A stretch of DNA of 64,000 nt, from positions 1,736,001 through 1,800,000 of the forward strand of contig NZ_JACCBV010000001.1 in assembly GCF_013409785.1 (NCBI RefSeq). Direction: 5' to 3'. This document shows positions 1-9,504 of this stretch, piece after piece. This DNA is from Microbacterium immunditiarum. Lineage in GTDB: Bacteria; Actinomycetota; Actinomycetes; Actinomycetales; Microbacteriaceae. Both the position numbers and the translations under genes were made by a program. How positions within the stretch are numbered: position 1 is the stretch's first letter; the number at the start of each line of letters is the position of its first letter. A model generated the notes under the pieces. The model saw only the letters and a program-made list of their open reading frames with translations. It did no database searches and was not told where the DNA came from.

Positions 1-521
1 CGGGCGTCGACGGCCTTGCGCCGTCCGAGCCGGGCGCGCGGGAGCTTCCCGCCGACGTAGAGCCAGCCCAGCAGCTCCTCGTTCTTCTTCAGGCCGTGTG
101 CCTTGGCGACGGCCTTCGAGCGCGTGTAGTGGCCGGTGCGCCAGATGACGCCGTAGCCGGCCTCGTCCAGCAGCAGGCTCAGCATGTGCGCGACGCCCGA
201 GGCGACCGCCTCCTGCTCCCACCGCGGAACCTTGTCGCTCTTCCTGTAGCTCGCGACGACGGCGATGAGCAGCGGTGCGCGCAGGGGCTTCGACGACGAG
301 CCCTTGTCGCCGGTCGCCTTGTTGATCGCGCGACCAAGGCGCTCGCGGTCGGCGCCCCGCAGCTCGATGAGCCGCCACGGGCGCAGCGACGAGTGGTCGG
401 CGACGCGACCCGCCGCCGAGACGAGCGTCAGCAGCTCGGCGCGGGTGGGCGCGGCATCCGTCACCTTCGACCAGGACCGGCGCGAGCGCACCGCCTCGAG
501 CGCGGATCCGGATCCGGTCAT
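1..521 (-). CDS. Nitroreductase family protein (3' part outside window)
   Basis: Predicted FMN-dependent NAD(P)H nitroreductase-fold protein. The N-terminal stretch RSRRSWSKVTDAAPTRAEL and the following HSSLRPWRLIEL are the usual first FMN/phosphate-contact region of the family, and GYGVIWRTGHY with GWLYVGG fits the C-terminal FMN domain. About 173 residues are visible; the C-terminus runs off the left edge. The ATG overlaps the msrB stop codon (ATGA), so the two genes are probably translationally coupled with msrB upstream. The substrate cannot be told from sequence. Confidence 0.85.
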   Translation of the reverse strand, partial: MTGSGSALEAVRSRRSWSKVTDAAPTRAELLTLVSAAGRVADHSSLRPWRLIELRGADRERLGRAINKATGDKGSSSKPLRAPLLIAVVASYRKSDKVPRWEQEAVASGVAHMLSLLLDEAGYGVIWRTGHYTRSKAVAKAHGLKKNEELLGWLYVGGKLPRARLGRRKAVDA

Positions 522-919
522 GTCTCGGGGACGAAGTCGAGCGCGATCGAGTTCATGCAGTACCGGTCGCCCGTGGGGGTGCCGAAGCCGTCCGGGAACA
601 CGTGCCCCAGGTGCGACCCGCAGCTCGCGCAGCGGACCTCGGTGCGGACCATGCCGTGGCTGCGGTCCTCGATGAGCTCGACCGCCTCGGGGCGCACCGA
701 TTCGTAGAAGCTCGGCCACCCGCAGTGCGAGTCGAACTTCGTCCCGCTCTTGAAGAGCTCGGCGCCGCACGCGGCGCACGTGTAGAGGCCGGCCCGGCTC
801 TCGTCCAGCAGCTCGCCCGTCCACGGGCGCTCGGTCGCCGCCTCCCGCAGCACCGCGAACTGCTCGGGCGTCAACTCCTCGCGCCACCGCTCGTCGGACT
901 TCTCCACCGCGTAACCCAT
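518..919 (-). CDS. msrB: Peptide-methionine (R)-S-oxide reductase MsrB
   Basis: Reduces the R-epimer of methionine sulfoxide in oxidised proteins. The 133-residue product has the usual family length. It carries both zinc-binding CxxC pairs (CAACGAELF and CASCGSHLGH), the GWPSFYE and GHVFPDG signatures, and the catalytic Cys in RYCMNS near the C-terminus. The ATG at 919 was chosen because a GGAGGAG Shine-Dalgarno sits just upstream and MGYAVEKSDERW is a normal MsrB start. It overlaps the downstream nitroreductase by four bases, suggesting a small redox-repair operon. Confidence 0.95.
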   Translation of the reverse strand: MGYAVEKSDERWREELTPEQFAVLREAATERPWTGELLDESRAGLYTCAACGAELFKSGTKFDSHCGWPSFYESVRPEAVELIEDRSHGMVRTEVRCASCGSHLGHVFPDGFGTPTGDRYCMNSIALDFVPET

Positions 920-1003
920 GACTCCTCCTCGATCTCCTCCATTCAACCCGACGCACGGCCGCCGGGACCCGGGTGCACCTGCGTTCTCGCCCAGAATGGG
1001 GGA

Positions 1004-2035
1004 GTGACAGCGGATGCAGCGGCCGACGTGGCCGATCGCTACGCGCGCTTCGCCGACGACGCCCGCGGCCGTTCGGCCCTGTACGAGGAGTGGGCTCGCG
1101 GGGTGGTGCGTCACGACGCCGTGCGCGCGATCATCGCCCGCATCCCGGCCGATCGCAGGCAAGCCCCGCTCGTGTTCGCCGTCACGCGCCTTCTCGGTGC
1201 GCCCGAAGCCGACTTCGCCGCATGGGCGGAGTGGCTCGTCGCGCATGCCGATGCGGTCGTGGCCGAGTGCACTCGGCGCAGCCTCCAGACGAACGAGCCG
1301 CTGCGGTGCGCGGCGCTGCTTCCCGCGCTGAGCCTCGTCGACGGGCCGATCGCGCTGATCGAGGTCGGTGCGAGCGCGGGCCTGTGCCTGTACCCCGACC
1401 ACTACTCGTATCGCTATCGCGGCCCCGGCGGTGTGACGGCGCTCGACCCCGCGGACGGGCCGTCGACGGTCGTGCTGTCGAGCGACCTGACGGCGGACGA
1501 CGACCGGATGCCGCCCCTGCGGCTCCCCGAGATCGTGTGGCGCGCGGGCGTCGACCTCGACCCGCTCGGTGCGGGCGACCCCGACGACAGGCGGTTCCTC
1601 ACGACGCTCGTCTGGCCCGGCGAGGAAGGGCGCATCGAGCGCATCGAGGCCGCGCTCGACATCGTCGCGGCCGACCCGCCGCTCCTCGTGCGCGCGGACG
1701 CGACCGCCGAGGGGGTGATCGCCTCGCTGGCGGCACCCGCTCCGCGCGATGCCACCCTCGTCGTGACCACGCCCGGAGTCCTCCCGCACATCCCGCGGGC
1801 GGGGCGCGTGCGCCTCGCGCGGGCGATCGATGCCCTCGGCGCGCGGTGGATCACGATCGACCCTCCCGCGCTCCACGCCGACCTCGCCGCGATCGTGCGA
1901 CCCGGCGGATCTCCCATCGATCCGGGGGTGTGGGACGCGTTCGTGCTCGCGCTGGACGGCGTTCCGCTCGCGTCGGTCGATCCGCTCGGGGCATCCGTGG
2001 CGTGGCGCCCCGTCGCGGGGCGGTCGTCGACTTAG
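1004..2035 (+). CDS. DUF2332 domain-containing protein
   Basis: A 343-residue cytoplasmic protein of the DUF2332 family, which is common in Actinobacteria and of unknown function. Recognised from the N-terminal ADRYARFADDARGRSALY block, the central VGASAGLCLYPDHYSYRY block and the C-terminal RWITIDPP stretch. The GTG start is preceded six bases earlier by a CAGAAT -10-like hexamer, so the mRNA is probably leaderless. It is divergent from msrB. The LIEVGASAGL motif resembles an SAM-binding glycine loop, but a methyltransferase role is only a guess. Confidence 0.8.
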   Translation: MTADAAADVADRYARFADDARGRSALYEEWARGVVRHDAVRAIIARIPADRRQAPLVFAVTRLLGAPEADFAAWAEWLVAHADAVVAECTRRSLQTNEPLRCAALLPALSLVDGPIALIEVGASAGLCLYPDHYSYRYRGPGGVTALDPADGPSTVVLSSDLTADDDRMPPLRLPEIVWRAGVDLDPLGAGDPDDRRFLTTLVWPGEEGRIERIEAALDIVAADPPLLVRADATAEGVIASLAAPAPRDATLVVTTPGVLPHIPRAGRVRLARAIDALGARWITIDPPALHADLAAIVRPGGSPIDPGVWDAFVLALDGVPLASVDPLGASVAWRPVAGRSST

Positions 2036-2044
2036 CGTGGGCAT

Positions 2045-2317
2045 GTGCCCCTCACCGACCGCGAACGCGCCATCCTCGACTTCGAGGGCGAGTGGCGCCG
2101 GCACGTCGGCGCGAAGGAGGAGGCGATCCGCGAAGACCTCGGCATCTCGCCGGCGCGCTACTACCAGCTGCTGGGGCGCCTGATCGACACGGCCGAAGCG
2201 CAGGCGTACGACCCGATGCTCGTGAAGCGCCTTCGCCGCATGCGTGATCGGGGGCGCGGCGAAGCCGCCGACGAGCGCAAGCGAGTGATCGCGGGGACCA
2301 CCCCGGGATCAAAGTAG
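2045..2317 (+). CDS. DUF3263 domain-containing protein
   Basis: A 90-residue protein of the actinobacterial DUF3263 family. It begins PLTDRERAILDFEGEW and contains a helix-turn-helix-like segment (KEEAIREDLGISPARYYQLL), so DNA binding is plausible but unproven. The GTG start lies six bases after a TAGCGT -10-like hexamer (2033-2038), again suggesting a leaderless transcript. It sits just upstream of the LytR_C gene, as is usual for this family in actinobacteria. Confidence 0.8.
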   Translation: MPLTDRERAILDFEGEWRRHVGAKEEAIREDLGISPARYYQLLGRLIDTAEAQAYDPMLVKRLRRMRDRGRGEAADERKRVIAGTTPGSK

Positions 2318-2395
2318 GAAGCACGCGCGCGCGGCCGGGTGTCGTTCGGCCGCGTTGAGACGGATGCCCCAGGCGACGCCGGGTACCATCGTGGG

Positions 2396-2989
2396 GTGCC
2401 GAAAACGACCTATCCCCGGGATCGCTTCGACGACCTTCCCGAGGAGTCGACCGGCCGCGTCGGCGCTCACCGCGCCGAGAACCCGCGCATGCGGGGCTGG
2501 GTCGTGCTGCTGTGGGCGCTGCTGGCCACGGCGGTGCTGATGACCGTCGGCATCTTCGGCACCCTCGTCGCGCAGGGGCGCATCGTGCTCGCGCCCGAGC
2601 CCGAGCCGACCGTCGAGCCGACCCCTGTCGTGACGCCCGTCGTCGACACGTCGTTCTCGGTGCTCGTGCTCAACGCGACGCCCGAGTCCGGGCTGGCGAC
2701 GCGCACCAAGGACGAGATCGTCGCTGCCGGCTGGGCAGCCGACGCCGTCACCGCGGGCGAGGCCGGGGCGGACGACTTCCCCGAGACGACCGTCTACTAC
2801 GCCTTCCCGGCCGATGAGGCCGCCGCGGCCGGCCTCGCCGACGTCATCGGCGGCGCGCGCGTCGCGATGGACGCGACCTATCAGCCGCCGGACGACCCCA
2901 ACACCCCCGACGACGAGAGCCAGACCAAGCAGCTCGTCGTGGTGCTCGGGCTCGATCGCGTCGCACCGCCCGAGACACCCGCGTCCTGA
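2396..2989 (+). CDS. LytR C-terminal domain membrane protein
   Basis: A 197-residue single-pass membrane protein. The cytoplasmic head starts [16 protein letters not shown], a transmembrane helix follows at about residues 38-60 ([16 protein letters not shown]), then a Pro/Glu-rich linker and an extracytoplasmic LytR_C domain ([16 protein letters not shown]). LytR_C domains accompany cell-wall glycopolymer ligases, but no ligase domain is present here. The GTG at 2396 was preferred over the farther ATG because the protein then starts as its family does and a TACCAT hexamer lies six bases upstream. Confidence 0.8.
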   Translation: MPKTTYPRDRFDDLPEESTGRVGAHRAENPRMRGWVVLLWALLATAVLMTVGIFGTLVAQGRIVLAPEPEPTVEPTPVVTPVVDTSFSVLVLNATPESGLATRTKDEIVAAGWAADAVTAGEAGADDFPETTVYYAFPADEAAAAGLADVIGGARVAMDATYQPPDDPNTPDDESQTKQLVVVLGLDRVAPPETPAS

Positions 2990-3134
2990 CCGCGAGCCCG
3001 TCACCGGGGCTCTGTGTTACCGGCGTGTGAAGAGTTGGGGGCATCCGTGTCAACTCCTGCCCTCGGGCCGGTGCGCAGGCGACCTCCGAACCTACGATGG
3101 GCCCCACGTTCCACCCGCACCACAGGAGATTCGC

Positions 3135-3341
3135 ATGGCCCAGGGCACCGTCAAATGGTTCAACGCTGAGAAGGGATACGGCTTCATCACGGTCGCCGAC
3201 GGCCAGGACGTCTTCGTCCACTACTCGAGCATCGACATGGCGGGGTACCGCGTCCTCGAGGAAGGGCAGACGGTCGAGTTCACCCTCGGCTCGGGCCAGA
3301 AGGGCCCTCAGGCCGAGTCGGTCCGCGTGGTCACCGGGTAG
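3135..3341 (+). CDS. Cold-shock protein, CspA family
   Basis: A 68-residue single-domain cold-shock protein that binds single-stranded nucleic acid and acts as an RNA chaperone. It is full length and carries both RNP motifs (KGYGFI and VFVHYSSI) on the five-strand OB fold. The ATG has an AGGAG ribosome-binding site nine bases upstream. It stands alone between the LytR_C gene and groEL. Confidence 0.95.
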   Translation: MAQGTVKWFNAEKGYGFITVADGQDVFVHYSSIDMAGYRVLEEGQTVEFTLGSGQKGPQAESVRVVTG

Positions 3342-3400
3342 CGGCATCCGCTCGTCCCCCTCGCCCCGCGTCGTCGCATGCCGGGGCGCTTGAGCGCGGC

Positions 3401-3429
3401 TTGCACTCCCCATGGGCGAGTGCCAGAAT
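3401..3429 (+). promoter_or_regulatory. Vegetative-type promoter for groEL
   Basis: TTGCAC (3401-3406) and CAGAAT (3424-3429) are separated by exactly 17 bases, the best sigma-70-type spacing, and lie immediately upstream of the CIRCE operator. A repressor on CIRCE would cover the transcription start. Confidence 0.6.
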
Positions 3430-3432
3430 GGG

Positions 3433-3459
3433 TTAGCACTCGCGTTTGTCGAGTGCTAA
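3433..3459 (+). promoter_or_regulatory. CIRCE operator (HrcA site)
   Basis: A perfect CIRCE element: TTAGCACTC, nine bases, then GAGTGCTAA. This is the binding site of the heat-shock repressor HrcA and implies that groEL is HrcA-controlled. hrcA itself is not in the window. Confidence 0.97.
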
Positions 3460-5115
<1,656 letters not shown>

Positions 5116-5144
5116 TCCAGCCTCGCTGAGTCGAAGAACGACAA

Positions 5145-5180
5145 GGCGGATGCCCCGGCCATCAGGCCGGGGCATCCGCC
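5145..5180 (+). terminator. Intrinsic terminator after groEL
   Basis: A 16-bp perfect stem (GGCGGATGCCCCGGCC and its complement) around an ATCA loop, 29 bases after the groEL stop. There is no clear U-tract, as is usual for actinobacterial terminators. It could also serve the convergent WXG100 gene. Confidence 0.75.
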
Positions 5181-5224
5181 GTCTCTGGGCGCCTCGGCGC
5201 CTCGGCTGGGCTCTGGCTCGCGCG

Positions 5225-5512
5225 TCAGCGGAACAGGTTGACGGTCGCCTGCTCGGCGTCGGCGTACTGCTGCGCGGCGACCCCGAGGGCTGCGTTGATG
5301 CCCGAGAGGCTCTCTTCGACCTGGCGCTGCGTCGCGCGCCATTCGTCGATGACGGTCTGGAACGCGGCGGCCGCGCCGCCCGTCCAGGTGGACTGCAACT
5401 GCGTGAGCTGCGACATCATCGCCTGGGTCTCGCCCTGGAGGCGGTCGATCGTTCCGCGCACCGCGGCGGTGGCGGAGAGGACGGCGTCGCTGTCGACGGA
5501 GAACACGGCCAT
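5225..5512 (-). CDS. WXG100-family type VII secretion substrate
   Basis: A 95-residue ESAT-6/CFP-10-like helical hairpin protein. The diagnostic WxG turn is present (STWTGGAAAAFQ), with a helix on each side, and a C-terminal YADAEQATVNLF stretch that resembles a secretion tail. The ATG at 5512 was chosen because MAVFSVDSD starts the first helix and a GGAG ribosome-binding site precedes it. No ESX core gene is nearby, so it is an orphan substrate here. Confidence 0.88.
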   Translation of the reverse strand: MAVFSVDSDAVLSATAAVRGTIDRLQGETQAMMSQLTQLQSTWTGGAAAAFQTVIDEWRATQRQVEESLSGINAALGVAAQQYADAEQATVNLFR

Positions 5513-5635
5513 CGGGGGGCTCCTCGCTCGTTGGGGAAGGTCGACAGCCACCGTATGAGCGGGGATGGGGCATCCGTCGGTCGCCCTGGACCGCGGTGGA
5601 GGGCGGCCATGCCACCGCGGGCTGGGGAGGAGAGG

Positions 5636-7339
5636 TCAGATCTCGTCTTCGGGGAAGCGCTCGAGCGGCTGTGTCTGGATGTGCAGGTGCTCGGCCGCCT
5701 CGCGCTCAGGGGCAAGCGGGATGCCGACGCGGAACGTCGCCCCGCCACCCGGGGTGTCGAGCACGCGGACGGATCCGTGCAGCGCCTCGACGATCGACGC
5801 GACGATCGACAGGCCCAGACCGCTTCCGCCCGTCTCGCGTGTGCGTGACGTGTCGGCCCGCCAGAACCGCTGGAAGATCTTCGCCTTGATCTGGTCGGGG
5901 ATGCCCTCGCCGTGGTCGATGACCTCGATCCAGCCCTCGGCGCTCTCGGGGTCGACGCCGACCCGCAGTTCGATGGGGGAGTCCTCGGCCGTGAACCGGC
6001 GCGCGTTGCCGAGCAGGTTCGCGACGACCTGGCGGATGCGGTTCTCGTCGCCGAGCACGACCGGCGCGATGCCTCCGCTGTGCGCCGGGGCGTGCGCGAA
6101 GTCGAGCTGGGGGACGGGGGGAACGCCTCCGCCCGCACCCGGCGCGGGGACCGGGCGCGGCTTGCGCCGCAGTAGGGACAGCGTCGCGCCCGCACGTGCG
6201 ATGGCCGAGGTGGTCGGACCGCGCCGTGCGGCCTGCTCATCGGGCTGATTCTGCACGGGTGCGGACGTGGCCGGCGCGCCCGGCGTCGCGCCGTCGAGCA
6301 CCGTGACGACGCGCAGCGGGGAGGCCGCCCGCACATCGAGGGCAGCGTCGCGCGCGACCGCGCGGAGGTCCACGGGACCGATCACGACGTCCCGACGCTC
6401 GTCGAGGCGCGCGAGTGCGAGGAGGTCCTCGACGAGGAGGCCCATGCGGATGGCCTCCTTCTCGATGCGGTCCATCGCCTGGGCGGTGTCCTCATCGCCC
6501 GCGATGGCTCCCATGCGGTAGAGCTCGGCGTAGCCGCGCACCGTCACGAGAGGAGTGCGCAGCTCGTGGCTCGCGTCGCCGATGAACCGCCGCATCTGCT
6601 CGACCGTCGCATCGCGGTGCTCGATCGCGGCGTCGACCTTGTCGAGCATCGCGTTGATGGCCGTCTTCAGCCGCCCGACCTCGGTCGTCGTCGGCTCGAT
6701 GTCGGTCATGCGCTGGCTGAAGTCGCCGTGGGCGATCGACATCGCCGTCGTCTCGACCCCGCCGAGACTTCGGAACGTGAGCGTCACGAGCCAGCGCGTG
6801 AGGAACGCGCTCGCGACGAGGATGATGACCGCGAGGATGCTGTAGATGCCCGTGAACGCGGCGACCGTGCTGTTGATGGGCGCCGTGGGCAGTGCGACCA
6901 GCTGCGTGAAGAGGCTGCCGACCCCCTCGATCGGATACGTGTCGACGCTCGCACGGAAGGGCGCACCGCCCTCCTCGGCAGGCATGGTGAACGGGGCGAG
7001 CCCCTGCTTCGCCGCCCACTCCAGGGTGACCGGCTCGGGAAGCACCGGGGTCTGCCGGCCGTCGCCGCCGGCGTCGGCGCGCAGCGTTCCGTCGCTGTCG
7101 TAGATCGCGACGACGTACTGCGTGGCCGGGGCATCCGACTTCGCCCTGAATCGCACCTCGCCGCCGTCGACCTCGATGTCGATCAGGCCGCTCGCGACGT
7201 CGGTCGGGGCGAGCGACTCGAGCTGCTGGTCGAGGCTCGCCAGCAGCGCTTCGCGCAGGAACCCCTGCGTGCCGACCCCGGCTGCGAACAGGCCGATCGC
7301 CAGGAGCGCGACGGTGACCCCGGTGACCTTCGCGCGCAA
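5636..7339 (-). CDS. Sensor histidine kinase (HAMP, HisKA, HATPase_c)
   Basis: Membrane sensor of a two-component system, 567 residues. In order it has an N-terminal membrane helix, an extracytoplasmic sensor of about 150 residues, a second helix (YSILAVIILVASAFLTRW), a HAMP linker, the phospho-acceptor motif ASHELRTPL near residue 260, and an ATPase domain with N box (NLLGNARRF) and G boxes (DHGEGIPD, GGSGLGLS). An unusual low-complexity Pro/Ala-rich insert of about 80 residues separates HisKA from the ATPase. The only ordinary start codon is TTG at 7339; a CTG at 7387 following AAAGGGA is an alternative. It is directly downstream of its response regulator. Confidence 0.93.
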   Translation of the reverse strand: MRAKVTGVTVALLAIGLFAAGVGTQGFLREALLASLDQQLESLAPTDVASGLIDIEVDGGEVRFRAKSDAPATQYVVAIYDSDGTLRADAGGDGRQTPVLPEPVTLEWAAKQGLAPFTMPAEEGGAPFRASVDTYPIEGVGSLFTQLVALPTAPINSTVAAFTGIYSILAVIILVASAFLTRWLVTLTFRSLGGVETTAMSIAHGDFSQRMTDIEPTTTEVGRLKTAINAMLDKVDAAIEHRDATVEQMRRFIGDASHELRTPLVTVRGYAELYRMGAIAGDEDTAQAMDRIEKEAIRMGLLVEDLLALARLDERRDVVIGPVDLRAVARDAALDVRAASPLRVVTVLDGATPGAPATSAPVQNQPDEQAARRGPTTSAIARAGATLSLLRRKPRPVPAPGAGGGVPPVPQLDFAHAPAHSGGIAPVVLGDENRIRQVVANLLGNARRFTAEDSPIELRVGVDPESAEGWIEVIDHGEGIPDQIKAKIFQRFWRADTSRTRETGGSGLGLSIVASIVEALHGSVRVLDTPGGGATFRVGIPLAPEREAAEHLHIQTQPLERFPEDEI

Positions 7340-7405
7340 GCTGGTGCCGCGCCAGCCCCGAGTGATCGCGTCGGTCTTGCCCGCCAGGTCAGTCCCTTTC
7401 GTCGG

Positions 7406-8098
7406 TCACGCGGATTTGCCCGCCTTGAGCATGTAGCCGAACCCGCGCTTGGTCTGGATGAGGGGCTCGCTCGAGTGCGGGTCGATCTTGCGACGCAGGT
7501 AGGAGATGTAGCTCTCGACGATCCCCGCGTCGCCGTTGAAGTCGTACTCCCACACGTGGTCGAGGATCTGCGCTTTCGACAGCACGCGGTTCGGGTTGAG
7601 CATGAGGTACCGCAGCAGCTTGAACTCGGTGGGGCTCAGGTCGATGGAGACGTCGCCGACCTTGACGTCGTGCGTGTCCTGGTCCATCGTGAGCTCGCCC
7701 GCGCGGATCATGGAGTCCTCGTCGGCCTGCATCGTGCGACGCAGGATGGCCTGGATGCGCGCGACGATCTCGTCGAGGCTGAAGGGCTTCGTGACGTAGT
7801 CGTCGCCGCCCGCGTTGAGGCCGGTGATCTTGTCCTCGGTCTCGTCCTTGGCGGTGAGGAAGAGGATCGGGGCGGTGTAGCCGGCCCCGCGCAGGCGCTT
7901 GGTCACGCTGAACCCGTTCATGTCGGGGAGCATGACGTCGAGGATGATCAGGTCCGGCTCCTCCTCGAGGACGGCCGAGATCGTCTGCGCGCCGTTGGAC
8001 ACCGCCCGCACCTGGTAGCCCGCGAACCGCAGGCTCGTGATGAGGAGATCGCGAATGTTGGGCTCATCGTCCACGACGAGGATGCGAGGTGCGCTCAT
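7406..8098 (-). CDS. OmpR/PhoP-family response regulator
   Basis: DNA-binding partner of the downstream histidine kinase, 230 residues. The receiver domain has the acidic pocket (VVDDEP), the phospho-acceptor Asp54 in ILDVMLP, the conserved Thr in FLTAKD and the Lys in TKPF. The C-terminal winged helix has the usual SPTEFKLLRYLMLNPNRVLS and YISYLRRKID segments. It most resembles the actinobacterial PhoP/TcrX type. Its TGA lies in the same reading frame as the kinase. Confidence 0.95.
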   Translation of the reverse strand: MSAPRILVVDDEPNIRDLLITSLRFAGYQVRAVSNGAQTISAVLEEEPDLIILDVMLPDMNGFSVTKRLRGAGYTAPILFLTAKDETEDKITGLNAGGDDYVTKPFSLDEIVARIQAILRRTMQADEDSMIRAGELTMDQDTHDVKVGDVSIDLSPTEFKLLRYLMLNPNRVLSKAQILDHVWEYDFNGDAGIVESYISYLRRKIDPHSSEPLIQTKRGFGYMLKAGKSA

Positions 8099-8152
8099 AG
8101 GCCCATTATTGCCACGGATACCTGCCCCTGTCTGGAAATCGGGCGCGGGCCG

Positions 8153-8803
8153 TCAGCGCAGCACGACGCAGCACCGCCCGGCGCTGGGCGCGAGCACCGG
8201 CGTGCGCGTCGCCTCAGTCGCCTCCACGACACCCTCGAGGAGGGCGAGGTTCGCCGTGCACACGAGGTCGGTGTGGCGCCCCGCGAGCGCGTGGAACGGG
8301 CAGTTCTCCAGCAGCACCTCCCCGTCCGCGTCCTCCGCGGGGGAGTACCCGCACGCGGCGAGCGCCTCGTCGAGGTGCCCGGCGGCCGCGCCGATCGCGG
8401 CGCCGGTCTCGCGTGCCTCGCGGACGAGGGCGTCGCGCACCGGCATCCGCTCGTCTTCGGCTCTCTCGATCGCCGACGCGAAGAGCTCGCCGGCCAGCTC
8501 GTAGTGGCGCTCCGGGACGCTGCCGATGACATCGGCGGATGCCGCGGCGTACAGCTTCGCGGGGCGCCCCGCGCCGGGGCCGGACTTTCCGGACAGGCGC
8601 CGGTACTGCACGCGCAGGAGCCCGGCCTCGGCGAGCCGGTCGAGGTGGAACGCGGCCGTCGAGCGGGGGATGCCGACGGCGGCCGCGGCCTCGTCGCGGC
8701 TGACCGGTCCTCCTGCCGCGGCGACAGCGCGGTAGAGGTCGCGGCGCAACGGGTCGCCGAGCGCGGCGATCGCGGTCACGCGGTTGGGCGCGAGCGGTTC
8801 CAT
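8153..8803 (-). CDS. HTH transcriptional regulator with C-terminal Cys cluster (SufR-like)
   Basis: A 216-residue regulator. The N-terminus is an ArsR/DeoR-type winged helix (LGDPLRRDLYRAV, then GIPRSTAAFHLDRLAEAGLL). The C-terminal half has cysteines in ACGYSP, ENCPFHALAG and LVCTANLA and a final CC pair. The 13-residue spacing between the second and third Cys matches Fe-S-binding SufR proteins, but the other spacings are longer. A metal or Fe-S ligand is therefore likely but not certain. It is divergent from the folE cluster and probably controls it. Confidence 0.75.
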   Translation of the reverse strand: MEPLAPNRVTAIAALGDPLRRDLYRAVAAAGGPVSRDEAAAAVGIPRSTAAFHLDRLAEAGLLRVQYRRLSGKSGPGAGRPAKLYAAASADVIGSVPERHYELAGELFASAIERAEDERMPVRDALVREARETGAAIGAAAGHLDEALAACGYSPAEDADGEVLLENCPFHALAGRHTDLVCTANLALLEGVVEATEATRTPVLAPSAGRCCVVLR

Positions 8804-8833
8804 GTGTCGAGTGTAACTCTAAAAAAGCAAATC

Positions 8834-8862
8834 TTGACAAAACAATTTTGAAGTCCTACTGT
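8834..8862 (+). promoter_or_regulatory. folE promoter with overlapping palindromic operator
   Basis: TTGACA (8834-8839) and TACTGT (8857-8862) are 17 bases apart. The spacer start overlaps the inverted repeat CAAAA-CAA-TTTTG (8838-8850), in an AT-rich patch that stands out from the surrounding GC-rich DNA. The divergent SufR-like regulator is the natural candidate to bind it; that link is inference. Confidence 0.55.
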
Positions 8863-8888
8863 CGGCCTCGAGGGGCGAGGAGGTCGAG

Positions 8889-9482
8889 ATGTCATCGTCA
8901 GGCGCGTTGCGGCTCCACCCGGTCGACGCCGCGATCGCGGTCGATCGGGATCGGGCCGAGGCCGCTGTCGCGGAACTGCTCGAGGCATTCGGTCGCGACG
9001 TGGGCGGCGAGCACCTCGCGGACACGCCGCGCCGTGTCGTCGACGGACTGCTCGAGCTGATCACTCCGCGTGAGTTCACGGCCACGACGTTCCCGAACGA
9101 CGACGCGTACGACGAGCTCGTGCTCGTGCGCGACATCCCCTTCACATCCCTCTGCGAGCACCATCTCCTTCCCTTTCGGGGAGTGGCCCACGTCGGATAC
9201 ATCCCCGGGCCGCGGCTGGTCGGGCTGTCGAAGCTCGCCCGCATCGTGGAGTGGTACGCGCACGACCTCCAGGTGCAGGAGCGCCTGACGGTGCAGATCG
9301 CCGATCACCTGGAGCGTCACCTCGAGCCGGCGGGCGTCGGCGTCGTGCTGCGCGCGGAGCACCTGTGCATGTCGGTGCGCGGCGTCCAAGCCGTAGGCTC
9401 CACGACAGAGACGCACGTGTTCCGCGGCGCCGTGGCGGCCGACGACCGACTGCGGCGGCGGTTCGAGGCATCCGGTCCATGA
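8889..9482 (+). CDS. folE: GTP cyclohydrolase I
   Basis: Converts GTP to 7,8-dihydroneopterin triphosphate, the first step of pterin and folate synthesis. The 197-residue protein carries the zinc ligands Cys and His in SLCEHHLLPF and the second Cys in AEHLCMSVRGV, together with GYIPGPRLVGLSKLAR. The ATG at 8889 follows a GGCGAGGAGG ribosome-binding site. It begins a cluster with a reductase pseudogene, a FolP2-like gene and a RibD_C gene, behind its own regulated promoter, which suggests a specialised or second pterin pathway. Confidence 0.95.
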   Translation: MSSSGALRLHPVDAAIAVDRDRAEAAVAELLEAFGRDVGGEHLADTPRRVVDGLLELITPREFTATTFPNDDAYDELVLVRDIPFTSLCEHHLLPFRGVAHVGYIPGPRLVGLSKLARIVEWYAHDLQVQERLTVQIADHLERHLEPAGVGVVLRAEHLCMSVRGVQAVGSTTETHVFRGAVAADDRLRRRFEASGP

Positions 9483-9504
9483 TCGAGTCGCGGGAGGCAA
9501 CGCC

